A DNA stretch of 64,000 bases from Henckelia pumila (Eukaryota; Streptophyta; Magnoliopsida; Lamiales; Gesneriaceae), in the NCBI RefSeq assembly GCF_033568475.1, contig NC_133123.1:1364001-1428000 (forward strand), written 5' to 3'. Within the stretch, counting starts at the first letter, position 1, and the number at the start of each line of letters is the position of its first letter. The notes beneath the pieces were generated by a model that was not told the origin of the DNA, made no database searches, and saw only the letters and a list, made by a program, of their open reading frames with translations. Position numbers and translations under genes: made by a program. This document shows, piece after piece, positions 11,844 to 25,500 of this stretch.

Positions 11844-14800
11844 TTACTCTGCATCTGTAATTTCATCTTCATCTTCCTCAAGAATATACACCAGTGCACG
11901 TTTTTTCGCAGCAAAAACACAGGCCACACCTCTTGATGCTGAAATGTTAAATTGCACTAAATATCAAAACCACGAACATTCTTCAACCACTATTAATTGA
12001 TTCCATGATATGAACTAGAAAGTTTTAGTTACTAATTCATCAAATAGTCATTATGTTTAATTGTTTATTGAAAGCAATATCTCTGTCTTTTGAGAGAATG
12101 CAACAACTAATTTATCATTATTATTAAGGGAAAAAGGCTTGAGTGCAGGATATCACACCCTGAACATTTTTCAGTGTATAAAAATATGCAAAATATACCA
12201 GTATCTAGAAATTTAAAACAAGCCCAAAACACAAGATGAAGTGCAGTTTTAGAAGATACTCACCACTAACTGCAAGCGGAGCAACCACAGAATGAGGAAT
12301 TTCTCGAACCTTTTCATTCTCTAATTGCAGGTCAACAACAGAGTCCTAGAGTAAGATACACAACATGCGTCTATGTTACCTTTTCAGAAAGGAATGACAA
12401 AAATGCAAATCGATTGCCTTTTTGATAGAATCATAAAATGAATATGTAATCTCTAGAGAGGATGGGGTCGAATTAAGAGTGTAAAATAAAGAAACTAATT
12501 ATTAAACATTCATAGTGAAAAAGACATTTTCTATACCGTTATTACATAAGGTCGCTTAGTAAACATAGTTAAGAATTCATCAACCACTGCTCCAGGCATC
12601 AGCATAAATTTCTGTCTATAACTATCACAAAACTACCATGAAGTTGCAAGAAAAGTATACCTGAAGTTCATGAAAATTCCAAGATTTGAGTGAAGAGGAT
12701 CTTGAAATACGCACAAATGGAAGGCCGGCTGCTTCTATGATCATCATACGAGCATTTCCTGAGCTCTCAGAAGTGGAAGTTACTTCATTTAGCAACAAGA
12801 CAAGTTGTGCGTCCTGTTTATAGAATTAATGAGAAATGAGCAGTCCAATTAGAGTAAATGACAAGAACATTATTGTACTTACTCTATACAGAGAGATATC
12901 CGCACAGTCATATCCATCAGGAGCTCGTAACAATGCAGCTTCCAGTGAAGTACGGTGATCTTTCACATTGTCTAAATCATGCACGATCCCTCTACATATG
13001 CCGATGCAATTTGTTATGTTTGGAAATGTCCCATCAGGTATAATAAAAGATGTATAATCAGTAAGACTTTGATGGGCAGTTCGATGATTCATAACCACAT
13101 GTGAAATCTCCTGCCAAATAAAAGAAAAGTTTGTGAATGCTAAAATCAGATAGTTTCTTCACATGATAGCTCATACATGAATACATGATCACTCTTCAAC
13201 ATCGCTGGCACATAATGCACGCGGCCTGAAGGATCAAGCCCACATTCTTTCGGAACCTATTGTTTTTATGATGCAAGAAATGCTAGTGCAATCAGGAGCA
13301 TTGGAGTAAACATGAAATGTGCAGCTATTTGAGGATCTTTTATTCATGAATAATTAATAACTTACGATTCCAACTTACAAGCAGTAGATACATCTGGTTC
13401 TTTCCATTCAAATGTTGTTATGAAGCATGTATGCTAGAAGATTCCATAGCTCCAAGTTATATCAATAAGCAATATCATATGCCTTAATCTTCTAAATTTT
13501 TTGAGTTTTGAGTACTTGTGCAGAACTAACCACTGCAATATCATGCCCTAATTTTTGAAGTACCAATTACCAAAAGTAGCTCTCTCAAATTACAATAGTT
13601 CTATATTTTTATTTAATAAAAAAATATCCGTAAAATCTATTTTGCTAAATTTGTTCACTTGTAACTAACATATCTCATCCACGTTTCAAAATATTTATTT
13701 ATCTTTATTTAGAGAAGCTTGTGAATTTTTAATTTTTAAAGTTTTCCTGACATAGAAAATTGTTATAAAAGCCCTAAATTCAAAAGAAAAATAAATAATT
13801 ATTTAACAACAAAAAATTTAATGCACATATCGCATGCCAAGGCACGCTAGAATATATGAAGAATGAATGACATTCATGATTGTGAAGAATAGGTTTCCCA
13901 ATGAACCCTCCTCAAATAACTATATAAAATTCTTCGCGAAAAAATATATAAATAACTATATAAATTGATTGTTTTATTCACCCAGAAATAAAATATTAGA
14001 AAATCAAAAATATAATTATATCGTCACAATTATATTTTATATAAATTTAAATATAATGAAAACGATATGTTATGCTAAAATTCAACATAAAATTTTTATA
14101 TAGTTAATTTTATACTAAATTCAATATGCAAGCAGTAAGCACACATCACGGGCCGAAAGATACAAGTATATTCAAATTGTTCATTGTGAACTTAAATGAT
14201 GCTTTTAGTTCATCAACGATCCCATTCTCTGTTCAGCACGGAAAGAATCAGAGTAAAAAATATGGTTTGCAACATATAGGAATAACAACTACCTGAAAAT
14301 ACGAGACAGATGCCGGAATACAGGACTTCAAACTTGTTGAAGATTCAATAGGGAAAAGCGGCAGCATATCTTTACAGAGTATTCTTTTGGAAACCGTGGC
14401 TAATGGCGTCTCCAAAGCCTCCTTGAAACTACAAAGTACAATCATGAAACAATTACACAAGAGAAGTCAAACAAGCATGGCAAAATTAGTTTTAACTTGG
14501 CATAATCTAATTATGCTTTTCCTCTGTAATAATAGGAATCGGGTGAAGGGAATGAAGATGCCTGGCCTAAAAACATATCAATATGTTTCCTGCAAAGGTT
14601 AAGTCCATATCTGTTTTCCATAAGTTTAAAAAATCTATCTCAACTTCATCTGCATCGTGAGGATACAAGTAATGAAAGTAATAATGATAAAAGGTATACC
14701 AATATTGCATCTGTTGAAATTCGCTCGCTAATGTTCTCTTGAGGTATTCAGGATCAGAGAAACCCCCAAAATGAGCCAATTCTATGACTCGTAGCTGTCT

Positions 14801-17800
14801 TTCCCTATTAAAAAGGGAAAAAATATGTAAGAAGTCAAAACAAACCACCAGTTCAAGTGTCAAATAATAGCAAATGGATAGAAAATTTGCATGGCCTAAA
14901 AATGATGAAGCATGCTTTGCAAGAATTTTCTAGTGTTTCGAGTTATTACACATCAGAGAGGTGTAAATGGAGAATCACTAAAGAAGCAGAGAAATCTGAA
15001 ACTATGTTTCAGAACTGATAGCAGTTATAATCTAAAATCCTGACACAGTTTAATTTGTCCAAAATAGGACTTACGAGTCAACTTCAATATTGTGATCAAA
15101 CTCCAGCAACTGACCAACAGGATCTCGGTCATATAGAAACTTCAGGAAAATTATGATAAGTTCACTGAAAAAAGGAAAGAACCCCCTGAGTTTTAGAAAA
15201 AGTACAGAATTAAATCTTATGGCAGAAAAATTCAAAAAGACAACAAACAGACCTACTGAAGGGCAGAAGTTGATCACTTGGTTCAGACATTAAATTCTTC
15301 ACAGACTTCAGAAGCCAACTGAAAAAATTTGAAAACTAAACCAAAGACTATTATCAAAACTGTAAAGGACATGAAACATTGGAACAGCAAACAGTATTCT
15401 TTTTTGTAGCAAAAATATGACAAGCTGTAAAATGGAAAGCCTAGATCACATTATGAAACAAGGATTTTCTCAAAAACCAATACGCTTGTGGCTTAAAATT
15501 GTTGCATACAGCAAGATCATGACAAGCTGTAAAATGGAAAGCCTAGATCACATTATGAAACAAAGATTTTCTCAAAAACCAATACGCTTGTGGCTTAAAA
15601 TTGTTGCATACAGCAAGACCTCCATTTAAGTTTTCCTTCTTGGAAAAGAACTTGCACATGCAGATCATAATATTTTACAACAAAATCGACTTTGTGTGGC
15701 AGGACCACATTCAATGCAGAGATTAAAAAAAAAATTAACTGATACAGAAAATTTCGCAAGTAACATAATTTCTATGAAAACTTTTGACATCATACTTGGA
15801 GCAAAATACAATGCCCCATTTTTATTATTTGTACATGAATCAAAAGAAAATCTCACTATATCAACTACAAATCGACAGTCATAGCCCTGAAGGGGTTTAA
15901 TCCCACATTCGGTATACTCTTTCATGTGGCGTCTCTATGTGATGTGACTTTCAAGCATTGTTCAGTGTGTCTTATCATATACTCATGTTCATGCATAAGC
16001 ATATGCTGCACATAAGCAACAACTGAAAAAATGGAGGCGATAGCATAATTGTACTACCATACAATCTCCAACTCAGGAAAAGGTACGAGAGTTACAGCGC
16101 CTTACAGTAGCTAGGATGGCACATACCTGCTGCACTACAGATGATAGAACTCTAACGAACCTCTCAATTTGGACAAGCAACATTCCAGCCTTCTCCATTG
16201 CATTATCAATCAAGTTCTCATCTAAGCCAATACCTTGATAACGTGCACGCCATTTTGATAAGCCTCTTAATTCTCCTAATCGAAACCCAATAATATCTGC
16301 AGCAGGCTGAGAATCATAGCTTTAGAACTTTATATTTTAATTAAATTAGTCATTTAAGAAATAAATTGATAATACGGAATAACTTTCTGCCAAAGGAGAT
16401 TCAAGACAAGGTTTTTCTCAAGTGCCCTATAATTTGTTACTCTTATGATGTCACACCTGTAGATGATCAAGCACAATGGTTTGAACCTCTTTCCCAGCGC
16501 CAGAAACTACCTTAGCTACTCGTTTGAGCCCCTAAGAAAAATAATACAAGAGAATGTACATACAATTCACGATCACCATTACAATGTGAAACAATTGATA
16601 TAGGAGAATATACCATTTCACCAAGGGAATTAACTAAAAATTGATGAACTGCTGGACTTGTCCTTGCACCACCTAGCAAGCTTAGAAACTCTTCTTGAGG
16701 AGTGGAGTCAAGTCCTACACTTTTGTTTAATAAAGATATAGATATTTGAACAGGAACCAAACAAGGAAAAAAGAAATCCTGAATTATTTCACACTTGACC
16801 GTTTTACCATTGTCAATAATCAAGGATGATAGACCATCGAATTTTTCACGATAAGTGCGCATAGCATCGGACCACTGCTTAGTCATGACAGAAAGTGATG
16901 CTCGGATGACTTCAATAAGATGCTCCACATTAGATGCTTGCTGAGCCACCTGGTGGAGCTCGTTTTTCCTGTCATTGATCGAGAACATTGTAGGATAACT
17001 ATAATCAGAATGAAATTATAATAGCTTAAAAAAAGTGAAATAATCATCATCATCATCAAACTTGATAGTGCATACATCAACCCCTGGATCAGGAAGAAAC
17101 TGCCCAAAAAATCAACGAATGAAAAAGATTTGTAACACAAAAATTATCCTTGTTTTAATTTGAAAATAAGAAATTACAAGTGGAAACTCAAATAAAGGCA
17201 GAACCACTGTCAAAATATTCATTTCTAAAACTTCTGCATCCCAAGCACAAACAACATGAAAATCCATATATTTGAAAAGTGTTTAACTAGAAAACGAAAG
17301 GTTTGGGTATTAAGAAAACTTATCTTGCACGAGAATTCATGAGAAGACAATATATAATGCACAAACGTCAGTCAAGCACTTGACATATGATTTCAATATG
17401 CTTCATCGTGATTCTAAAGATAACAATACAGTGCTACGGTTACTACTTCCATAGAGTAGTGGACAAATTTAAACCCAGATGGGAACAGCGGAGGCATAAT
17501 AAAGATATAATGGATATCACGAGAATTGATAAAGGACAGTAATAATTTTCCCCAAAAAAATTGTGAAAAGGCTATAATTCTATTTCAAAAATTGGGAAAA
17601 AAAATGAATGGAAAGTTCCCTGAGTCACGGTTCACTTCTTTAAAATGAAAAACATACTAATAGAATTTGACATAGGCACACCGACATAGACACAAAGATA
17701 ATAATAGCTGCTTTCAGAATTCATAAATACCTTTCAGAAAAAATTGAACTGTCAAGGACTAAGCAATGAAAACCAGGTAGCTCACTTTGGGACATTTGAG

Positions 17801-20800
17801 TATCTCTTGCTTCTATATCAGTTCCCATTAGTACACCAGAGCACAAGATGATAATACGACAAAGATCATTGGATAATGCCACCTGACAAGAAGCAAAATT
17901 GCAAAATGAGATTCCTCAAGCACTATTTCAGCACGGAAATCACCATAGACTGAAAGAACAGAAGCTACCAGTCTGAATCGACAGCTTTGCATAATTTATT
18001 TGAATGTTAATGAGAAGAAAAATAAATGAAGAACACGAGTTCTACATCTGAGAGAAAACATAAGGAAAATTAGAAAATTCATCTGCATTGATATGGTTAA
18101 ATAACGTGGAATCTGAAGGCCTAACCCCATTTGCAAAGTTTGCATCCATTCGCTAGACCATGCAATCACATAACTGTTTAATAAACGCCACCATCACTAG
18201 CAGTGTAGTGGTATAAACATCTCTCAATAAGAGAGAGGTGTGGGTCCAAATCCATGTTTTAAAAAAATTAAAAAAACACACACCAAATGTAATATATGTG
18301 TGGCAGTGTGGGTGTGTGTAGATGCATGCATACATAACCATTTAATTAATGTTTTCATAGTGTGAACCATAAATTCTTGGCTTTATAATGCTTCCTCTTT
18401 GCATATCGCTTAGATTTGCAATTTTGATACTTACACAGCTCTAAAGACCACAAGTTGGAACAGAACTATTAGTTTCCTGTTTGGAACCTTAATACTTCGT
18501 TTACCTTTAGTAGAATTTAGATGATTTACACCTCTGCCATTCACTACTATTAAAAAGAAGGCACAAAAAAGACCTTAACAAAATAGCATGGATCCCAAAG
18601 CAGCCAACCAAAATTCGGTTTCTGTATTATGCCCCTGGATAAATTCATGGAAACAACAAATATTCCTACTTTAATTATGTCAGTATTATCCATACCCATA
18701 ACTAAGTTAAGATATACCCAAAATTCCCTACTTTCTGTTTCCCCCAAATTAGTTTGGCCCTGTTTGGTTGGGCTCTGGAGTTGAACTTTAAAGCTCAACA
18801 ATTGCTTGGATTGAAAATCCAAACATCTACACTTACCTTTTTTTATCCAAAATTTTATAATACATTTTATTTTGTATTTCAAATCCATCATTTAAAATAT
18901 AATAATCACCCAATTATTTGCTACGTATTTTAATAAGATATCACATAAACTTTCAATATTTGTATAATCATCTCAAGCATTTTTTCTTAAAACTTTTTAG
19001 TTGAATTGGATTGAAAGCCGAACCAAATGCCACCTTTAACCGCATATTACCTTCTATATTTAAAATATACCTAAATACATAAAGACTAACCATGCATAAA
19101 ATATCTCTTTTGCACAAACAACAAATTTCCTTCACACAATACGTGTGATTGAACATTAGTGCACATGATGGAAATATAACGAAATATAACTGGATAGTCG
19201 TACCAATTATTCAGATCAGAACATCTATGCTTAAGATAAACTAAAATAACAACATTAAATATGTAGAGTGAATTACCTTACAAATAGAAGCATTCAAAAG
19301 TTGGTGTGTAATGTTGTTTCCCACCAAAGGACTGTGAGAAGCAAGATCGTGTATGTTCTGGCACATAAGTTTAAAGAAGGTTGCATAGTAAACATATAGA
19401 TGCGCTAGAGGTATTGAAAGACATAAGTAAAAAGATAATCAGAATCGACTTACAATTCTTCCTACAGGAAAAATGCCAAAAATGCTAAAGCAGATATTGC
19501 CATCTTTATCCCCACTGCATAAGATGCTAAACTGTTGATGTGAAGAGTCAAGCAGTTCCCGGAATGAATCCTCACTTTCATCCATGAAACCACTATCTCC
19601 AGGTACAAGACCAGGTATACGAGGAGATCTAGGAGCATGAGGAAAAAACCGAGTAGTCCTGTCCTCGTATGTCAAAATGTTATGATTTCCCTCCTAAATT
19701 CCAATAGAAGAGGAAAACACAGAAAGTTAAAAGGAGCAAATAATATTCTAAAACCCATGTAGAATGGCTGAGCACACATTAAATAAGACATCATCAACAG
19801 GTTTCATGAAAATAAAAATACCACTAAGATTTTATGGTTTGCACTAATGTAACAGGACACTATCAACATACTTTGTTCCAGTGGTGAAACAATAAAGGGG
19901 CTAGGGAGCGCTCTCTGTCCCAAGAGCGATTGAAAGCATGTGTCATAAGGCTCCCATTACTCATAACGAAGCATGGAATTAAATAAATTTCGAAAGAGTT
20001 TAATGTTGAAAATGCATGGAAATAGATAACTACCAATATCCAATTTAACCAAGTGAGATGCAATTAGAAGTTTCAAATAATTAATTTAGACCAGCAGCAT
20101 ATCAATCTTAGCATAATCAGCCAAACATTGATCATAAATATGCAAACAAAGCAATGACCTCCTTTAGCCAATTTCTTCAATTTACTGGATTCAAAAGGCA
20201 ATGCACTAAATCGACTCTAAACCAAGAGATGTTTTCCAACAGACCGAGCATGCAATTTTTTTTGCACCTTTGTAAATAATAATGAGTATTATACAAAGGT
20301 AAATGATTAATATGCTTGTTAGAAACATTTTCACAAACAAAATTGGAGGAGTCATACCGCAACCTTTTTCCTATCTTCCTCCCAGCTGAGACAGACGACA
20401 GAAACACTGTGGAACTTCATACTTCTCAGAACTTTGCCGTTCTAATTTCCATAAAATACACCCAAAAGGTAGAGATAGATGCAATGAGTTCGATATCAAA
20501 GATTCAAAAGTACTGTTGAAATCAAATTGGTGTTGCTTCATTGGGGACCAATTGAAAAAAATTAACGACTTTGAAAAAATTAAAATAAAAATAGATGTAT
20601 AAAACAAAAGAACTCACTTCCACATCGTGAAGTGAAATCGCTCCATCTTCGAGTCCCACTGCTATTGCTTTACCATCTGGTCGCCAACATATGGATGTTA
20701 TGCATTTCCCTAATAAAACGCTCGAAAAGCCAAATTCAGCATACAATCATACAATCAAGTTCACCAATCAGTAAACTTTAAGTTAATAAAACAATATGTC

Positions 20801-21103
20801 CAATTTTATAACGGTAAAAGAGAAAACTATTGCTGAATACAGACCGGTGGAGATGATCCAAAGTCTCTGCCAATTGAAGCGATGAAGAAGAAGCTTCGAG
20901 TCCTCCGTGACCAATGCTAGCAAATCTTTTTCGGGATTCCATTCAGCTATCTTAATCTGCTTAATTACCAAAACACAAATTATGACAAAAACACAACATA
21001 GAGCCTCATTTCCAGTTCGTGAGAGGAAGATGACCTGAGAAGCTATGGGCTTGTCGAATTGTAGCTGAAACGGAACGGCGCCATGGGATTCGACGCTCTC
21101 CAT
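11844..21103 (-). CDS. APC4: Anaphase-promoting complex subunit 4
   Basis: APC4 is a scaffold subunit of the APC/C ubiquitin ligase that degrades cyclins and securin. Nineteen exons: 21035-21103, 20845-20956, 20618-20709, 20364-20441, 19454-19693, 19277-19357, 17731-17882, 16808-16968, 16614-16714, 16457-16531, 16127-16306, 15253-15335, 15075-15164, 14700-14804, 14293-14428, 12883-13110, 12661-12813, 12264-12345, 11844-11938. They total 2313 nt and encode 770 aa, the usual plant length. The N-terminus carries the APC4 WD40 signature ([44 protein letters not shown]). The middle holds the APC4-specific helical region ([42 protein letters not shown]). The C-terminus is acidic ([11 protein letters not shown]). 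The exon at 15253-15335 uses the acceptor before TTTTCAAATT, which gives the family's FSNFFSWLL. Confidence 0.95.
15417..15620. repeat. Recent 102-bp tandem duplication in an APC4 intron
   Basis: Two adjacent copies, 15417-15518 and 15519-15620, differ at only about two positions (AAGGATTT versus AAAGATTT, and GATC versus GACC at the end). They lie in the intron between the exons at 16127-16306 and 15253-15335, clear of both splice sites. The near-identity indicates a young duplication. Confidence 0.92.
18185..18290 (+). mobile_element. tRNA-derived SINE-like relic in an APC4 intron
   Basis: The stretch contains AGTGTAGTGGTATAAACA, resembling a degenerate pol III A box. About 40 bp downstream is GTGGGTCCAAATCCAT, resembling a B box. 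An A-rich and CA/GT-rich tail follows. The arrangement is typical of an old plant SINE. No clear target-site duplication was found, so the call is tentative. Confidence 0.35.
18756..19037. mobile_element. MITE-like element in an APC4 intron
   Basis: The left end GGCCCTGTTTGGTTGGGCT and the reverse complement of the right end (GGTGGCATTTGGTTCGGCT) form imperfect terminal inverted repeats about 280 bp apart. The interior is AT-rich and noncoding. The superfamily cannot be fixed because no clear target-site duplication is visible. Confidence 0.5.
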
Positions 21104-22133
21104 ATACAAATTGTGCGGTAAAACTTGAAAGTCTTGAGAGGGAGAGAGGCGGGCTTTTTCGGATTTCGACTGTGTGCAGCCGGGGTAATGCAAATGTGGC
21201 AACATAATTTTGCCTCACTTTTGTATATTTAATTCTTAAATATTTTTCATATTTGATTTTAAGGCACATTAATCCATTAAATATTAGTGAACCCCATTAA
21301 CTTCATAATTAAAATGAATTTGTAATTTCCAATTTATGACATATTTAAACATTATTAATCAAAATATAACGTTGAAGAAATGCAGAGATTTAATGTTGTG
21401 ATAAGGATGGAGTACCAAATAAATTAAGTAAAGGACAAAATTGACTTTTGAGTTTCATCATTTATAAATTAAATCATTTTCATGTATAAATTCAAGATTT
21501 TATCAATAGTCAATTTATTAAAATATTTTTTAATCTTATTATATTATATATATAAAATATATGTATACATATAATTAGGGTGAGAAAAAAACTGGAAAAA
21601 GTAGACCTTTTGCTTCTAATGCCCTAAAAAAAAATATTTTTAAGCTTGTAGAATGTGTGGGGTATCCTGTTTTAAATTATTATGGATAAAACAAGGAATG
21701 ATTGTATCGTCGAATACAGTACATGGGTTATCCGTGCTCCAAAATAAGATAGTTCCGAAACAAAAACATACATACTATTGTAGAAAGAACCAACGTTTCT
21801 CTGGTTGCAAGAAAGAACAGGGATTTGGCCAGCACAGTAACACACGTTGGAATTACAAAAATCCAAGATCAAGCAAAAACCTCTTATATTCTATGAGCCA
21901 AAAACCGGGAAAAAAAGAAAAATAAATATGAATATGAATCTCCAATCAGAGAAGTTTCAAACATACTAAACATGCTTATTCGTTCATCAAGAAAAGAAAA
22001 TGGTTTACACACTCAAAAGTCAAAATATTCCTGAATTAGGGAGGGACACAACCAGCCGGGGAATCATCTTAATGTTTGCCTGACTCCTCCAATAATGGAA
22101 ATGTTTTTACTCTACATGGGAATAACGGCCTGC
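21104..22133. other. Intergenic region between APC4 and eIF3j
   Basis: This is AT-rich DNA holding the APC4 promoter (right part of 21104-21250) and the eIF3j 3' UTR (about 21900-22133). Both genes run leftwards. A short (TA)n stretch lies near 21540-21570. I see no further gene. Confidence 0.6.
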
Positions 22134-24504
22134 TCACATAAAATCGTAGTCATCGTAACCATCATAACCATCATCGACAGCCACCTCATCATCTGTTTTG
22201 CCAACATGCAGCTGTTTCTTCTTCCCAGCTATAAACAAGAGAATACTTGGTTAAAAAGGCGTGGTCAGATCATCGATCACACTAATATTAGAATCAAACT
22301 ACTGAAAATTGCTATACTTTTCTTTTTGGCATCTTTTTCTGCTTTAATTTTTTCATTTGCGACTGCTGTAACCGAAGACGCAACTTCCTTGGCATCCGCG
22401 CCTTTCAAAGATGTCATAGACAATCTCATCACAGCTTTCAGCAATCCAATATAATGATAACTTTTCTGATGTATGAGAAAATACACGGTTAATTCTGAAG
22501 TAGCAAATCAATGCAAAGGGATGAAGCAAACATCACAAACCTCATATGGACGAAGCTTATGAGAGATAAGTTCTGCATATTCTGAGAAGTCACTTTCACT
22601 TGTGGGGATAAAATTATCAAGTGTTATCTCATCACCCTTTTTGGCAAACAACTCTGCAGTGGACTTGTAATCAGCTTCTTCAACAAGTCTGTAGAAACCA
22701 TCGCATCCCATTTTTAATCATAGAAATTTTAAAAAGGTTGCTGTCAACTATATCAATAGCCGTGCTTTCAGTTCCAAATGTAAGGGAAACAAGCATTAAA
22801 TGAATGACTTGGAACTGTGACAAAATAATACATCCAGCAGATGATGGAAGCCCTCAGGGATGAACTGATTCAAAGGGGACAAATCAATTGAAGGTCAAGC
22901 ATGTTAACAACCCAAGCTCCAACCACGTAGACATGAAAAGAAACGGCTTTGACTGACAGCCTGAGTGGCAGGCAATTGAACTAGAGTAACATGTGATGAA
23001 ACAGAAATAATATAACAGTTCAGCTTAATTTGATGCACCCCAATCTCTGACACTAGACAACAAAACTTGCAAATGATGATGATTTATAAAGCACAGCATC
23101 TTGCAACACTGAAATATAAAAAACCATACCTCTGTTGGCGAAATTTTTCTTCTACAGGATTCAAGGATTCCTTTGCAGTTTCAACAACTTTCCCTTTCTT
23201 TTCATCCAATTTTGAAGGTGGCTTCTTAGGGACCTTTTCAGGAGTAGGCTCAGCTTTAGGTGCCTGACAAAATATTCAGTGAAAGGGAATCCAATTCAAT
23301 GGGCCATGGGCCAATACTTCGAACATGCACTAAAAATAGTCCAACATCCTAGAATTCCATGAGCACTTTACATCATATGTATCCTCTCAAATGATTCACA
23401 ACAAAGCATGGAAAGATGTAACACACTATGTCAAAGTAAAGTACAATAAAAAGTATACCTAACATGCAGCATCTGAAGTCACTGGTTTGCTTCAAGAGAT
23501 ATTATCTTTGGAACATGATCAGAACTTATGAAACGACAGGAAGTAACAAAGGACTTTTTTATTGCTTCACGTTTAATCAAAACATTCCCCAATGACAGGA
23601 AGTAAAAGTGCCCTTTCAGAATTGTTCCATTGCATTTAATAAAAACATACACCGCAAAATTCTTACCCAAAAGGAAGAATCTAGCCACACTTTTAAACAA
23701 GGTTTTACCAAAGCAAGTTTCATGATATAACTATTTTTTAATCAACGACGTTTTACATCTTTACACAAACAAAATTCATACAGAAGTACAAAACGCACAA
23801 CCTTACCCATCAATGATGATGGCAGAAGTGTAATTCCACAATCCACACTTCACCAATAAAATAATGAATATAAATATATCACATAACAAAGTTATATATA
23901 CCACAGCAGGCTTATCATCATCATCATCTTCCCAAGAGTCCTTCACGTCGTCATCTTCCAAATCTTCATCATCCCAATTATTCTTCGGTTGCTCCTTTTT
24001 GAGAAGATCAGGAACATTTTCTTCTTCTGAAAGACCAAAAATTGTCGACAATAAACTACAATCACGTTCATTTGAAGAAAACTAATGAGGAATGAGGATG
24101 AATATTATCATTGTCCCTGCATAAATCAATAAGTGGTAATAAAAATAAAATTTTTTAAAAAATAGGGAGTCCTCATATATACTTGAGCAGTCCAATGAAT
24201 GACGTTGCGCATATTTTGCTACAATTACAAAGTATATTGTCTAGAGATTCTTTTCTCTAGTATATTAGCCTTTAAAATCAAAATATCTTTGCAATGAGCT
24301 CCGAATAAGTAAAGCTATTGTCAACACATAATTAACGAACAGATATCCATCCAAATCAAATTTTAAATAATCACCTAAGTGATTGCGGTAGGAGGGGGGC
24401 GTTTAGGGCCGAAAAAAACACAGATGAACGTTTATCAAGAAAAATAATGGCCCAAAAATACGAAAAACAGATAAGAGTCCAAATAAATTACCCCAGTCCT
24501 CCAT
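22134..24504 (-). CDS. EIF3J: Translation initiation factor eIF3 subunit J
   Basis: Six exons: 24492-24504, 23902-24026, 23130-23263, 22541-22688, 22318-22465, 22134-22228. They total 663 nt and encode 220 aa, normal for plant eIF3j. eIF3j binds the 40S decoding centre and loosely associates with eIF3 during initiation and recycling. The protein begins MEDWEEENVPDLL, followed by a strongly acidic region (NNWDDEDLEDDDV, SWEDDDDDKP). A Lys/Pro-rich linker and a basic C-terminal half follow (DNFIPTSESDFSEYAELI, YIGLLKAVMRLSM). It ends in the family's Asp/Tyr-rich tail DGYDGYDDYDFM. Exon 1 codes only four complete residues plus one base; the splice phase supports it. Confidence 0.95.
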
Positions 24505-25030
24505 TAAGTTCTGATTCTTCTGCACCCACTGGATAACTTCAGATATCGACGAGTCCCTTCGTTAACAAGGGAAATAACTGTCAAATTAGCCATTGCAGTA
24601 AATTAGAAGAAGCCCTGAGTTCATAATTATGCATCAATCGATTACTATTGTACGAGCAGATCCTCACCAAAACCCGCGAATATAATAAAAACAAATAAAA
24701 GATAGAAACCCACATGTAAACTCAAAAGTTCAAAAAATATAAACAAAATTGAGTAATAATCACTTCGGTTCTCATTAATAGCGGTTTCTTGAAACGAAGG
24801 TCCAACCTTTCAGGAAGAAGCGATCCTTGATTTCTTGAGATAATTTACTGATCGGATGAGAAGAAATCAAATTATAAACCTTAAGAAAGACAATCGATTT
24901 CAGTAAGGCGAAAAGACGGAGCGCGACAGCGGGAGGGTGGGAGGGGAGGAACAGTCGTCAGACGAGAGACCAAACGAGAGTTATTAGGGATTTAGGGCAA
25001 TTTCTAGTTCTCCTATTTCATCCTATATAA

Positions 25031-25033
<3 letters not shown>

Positions 25034-25069
<36 letters not shown>
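25034..25069. repeat. (TA)n microsatellite
   Basis: An uninterrupted AT dinucleotide run immediately left of the fold-back element that begins near 25070. Confidence 0.9.
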
Positions 25070-25071
<2 letters not shown>

Positions 25072-25500
25072 CTTTCAATAGCCCACCTATCATGCCCACC
25101 AATTATTGGACCTACAATTTATCACATCCAATAGAATAGTGTCACATCATTGGTGGGCATGGTGGTGGGCATGGTATCACATCTTTATCACATCCAATAA
25201 AATAGTGTCACATCATTGGTGGGCATGGTGTATAGTTTCTTTCAAGTGTCCACCTACCATGCCCACCATCATGCCCACCAATGATGTGGCACTATTCTAT
25301 TGGACCTACAATTTATCACATCTTTAGTGCCCACCTACCATGTCGTAGAGTTTCTTTCAAGTGCCCACCTACCATGCCCACCAATGATGTGGCACTATTC
25401 TATTGGACCTACAATTTATCACATCTTTATCACATCCAATAGAATAGTGCCACATCATTGGTGGGCATGATAGGTGGGCACTTGAAAGAAACTATATATA
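25070..25500. mobile_element. Fold-back (inverted-repeat) element with internal repeats
   Basis: The outer arms are mirror images: TTTCTTTCAATAGCCCACC near the left end, and near the right end GGTGGGCACTTGAAAGAAAC. Inside, a unit built from CCACCATGCCCACCAATGATG and its reverse complement recurs several times with a CAATAGAATAGTG module, in both orientations. (TA)n lies on both sides, suggesting insertion into a TA repeat. There is no coding capacity. The layout fits a MITE amplified internally; the superfamily is unknown. Confidence 0.75.

Noticed and set aside
21653-22454. Plus-strand open frames between APC4 and eIF3j
   Set aside because: One is low-complexity UTR-like sequence; the other is antisense to eIF3j exons.
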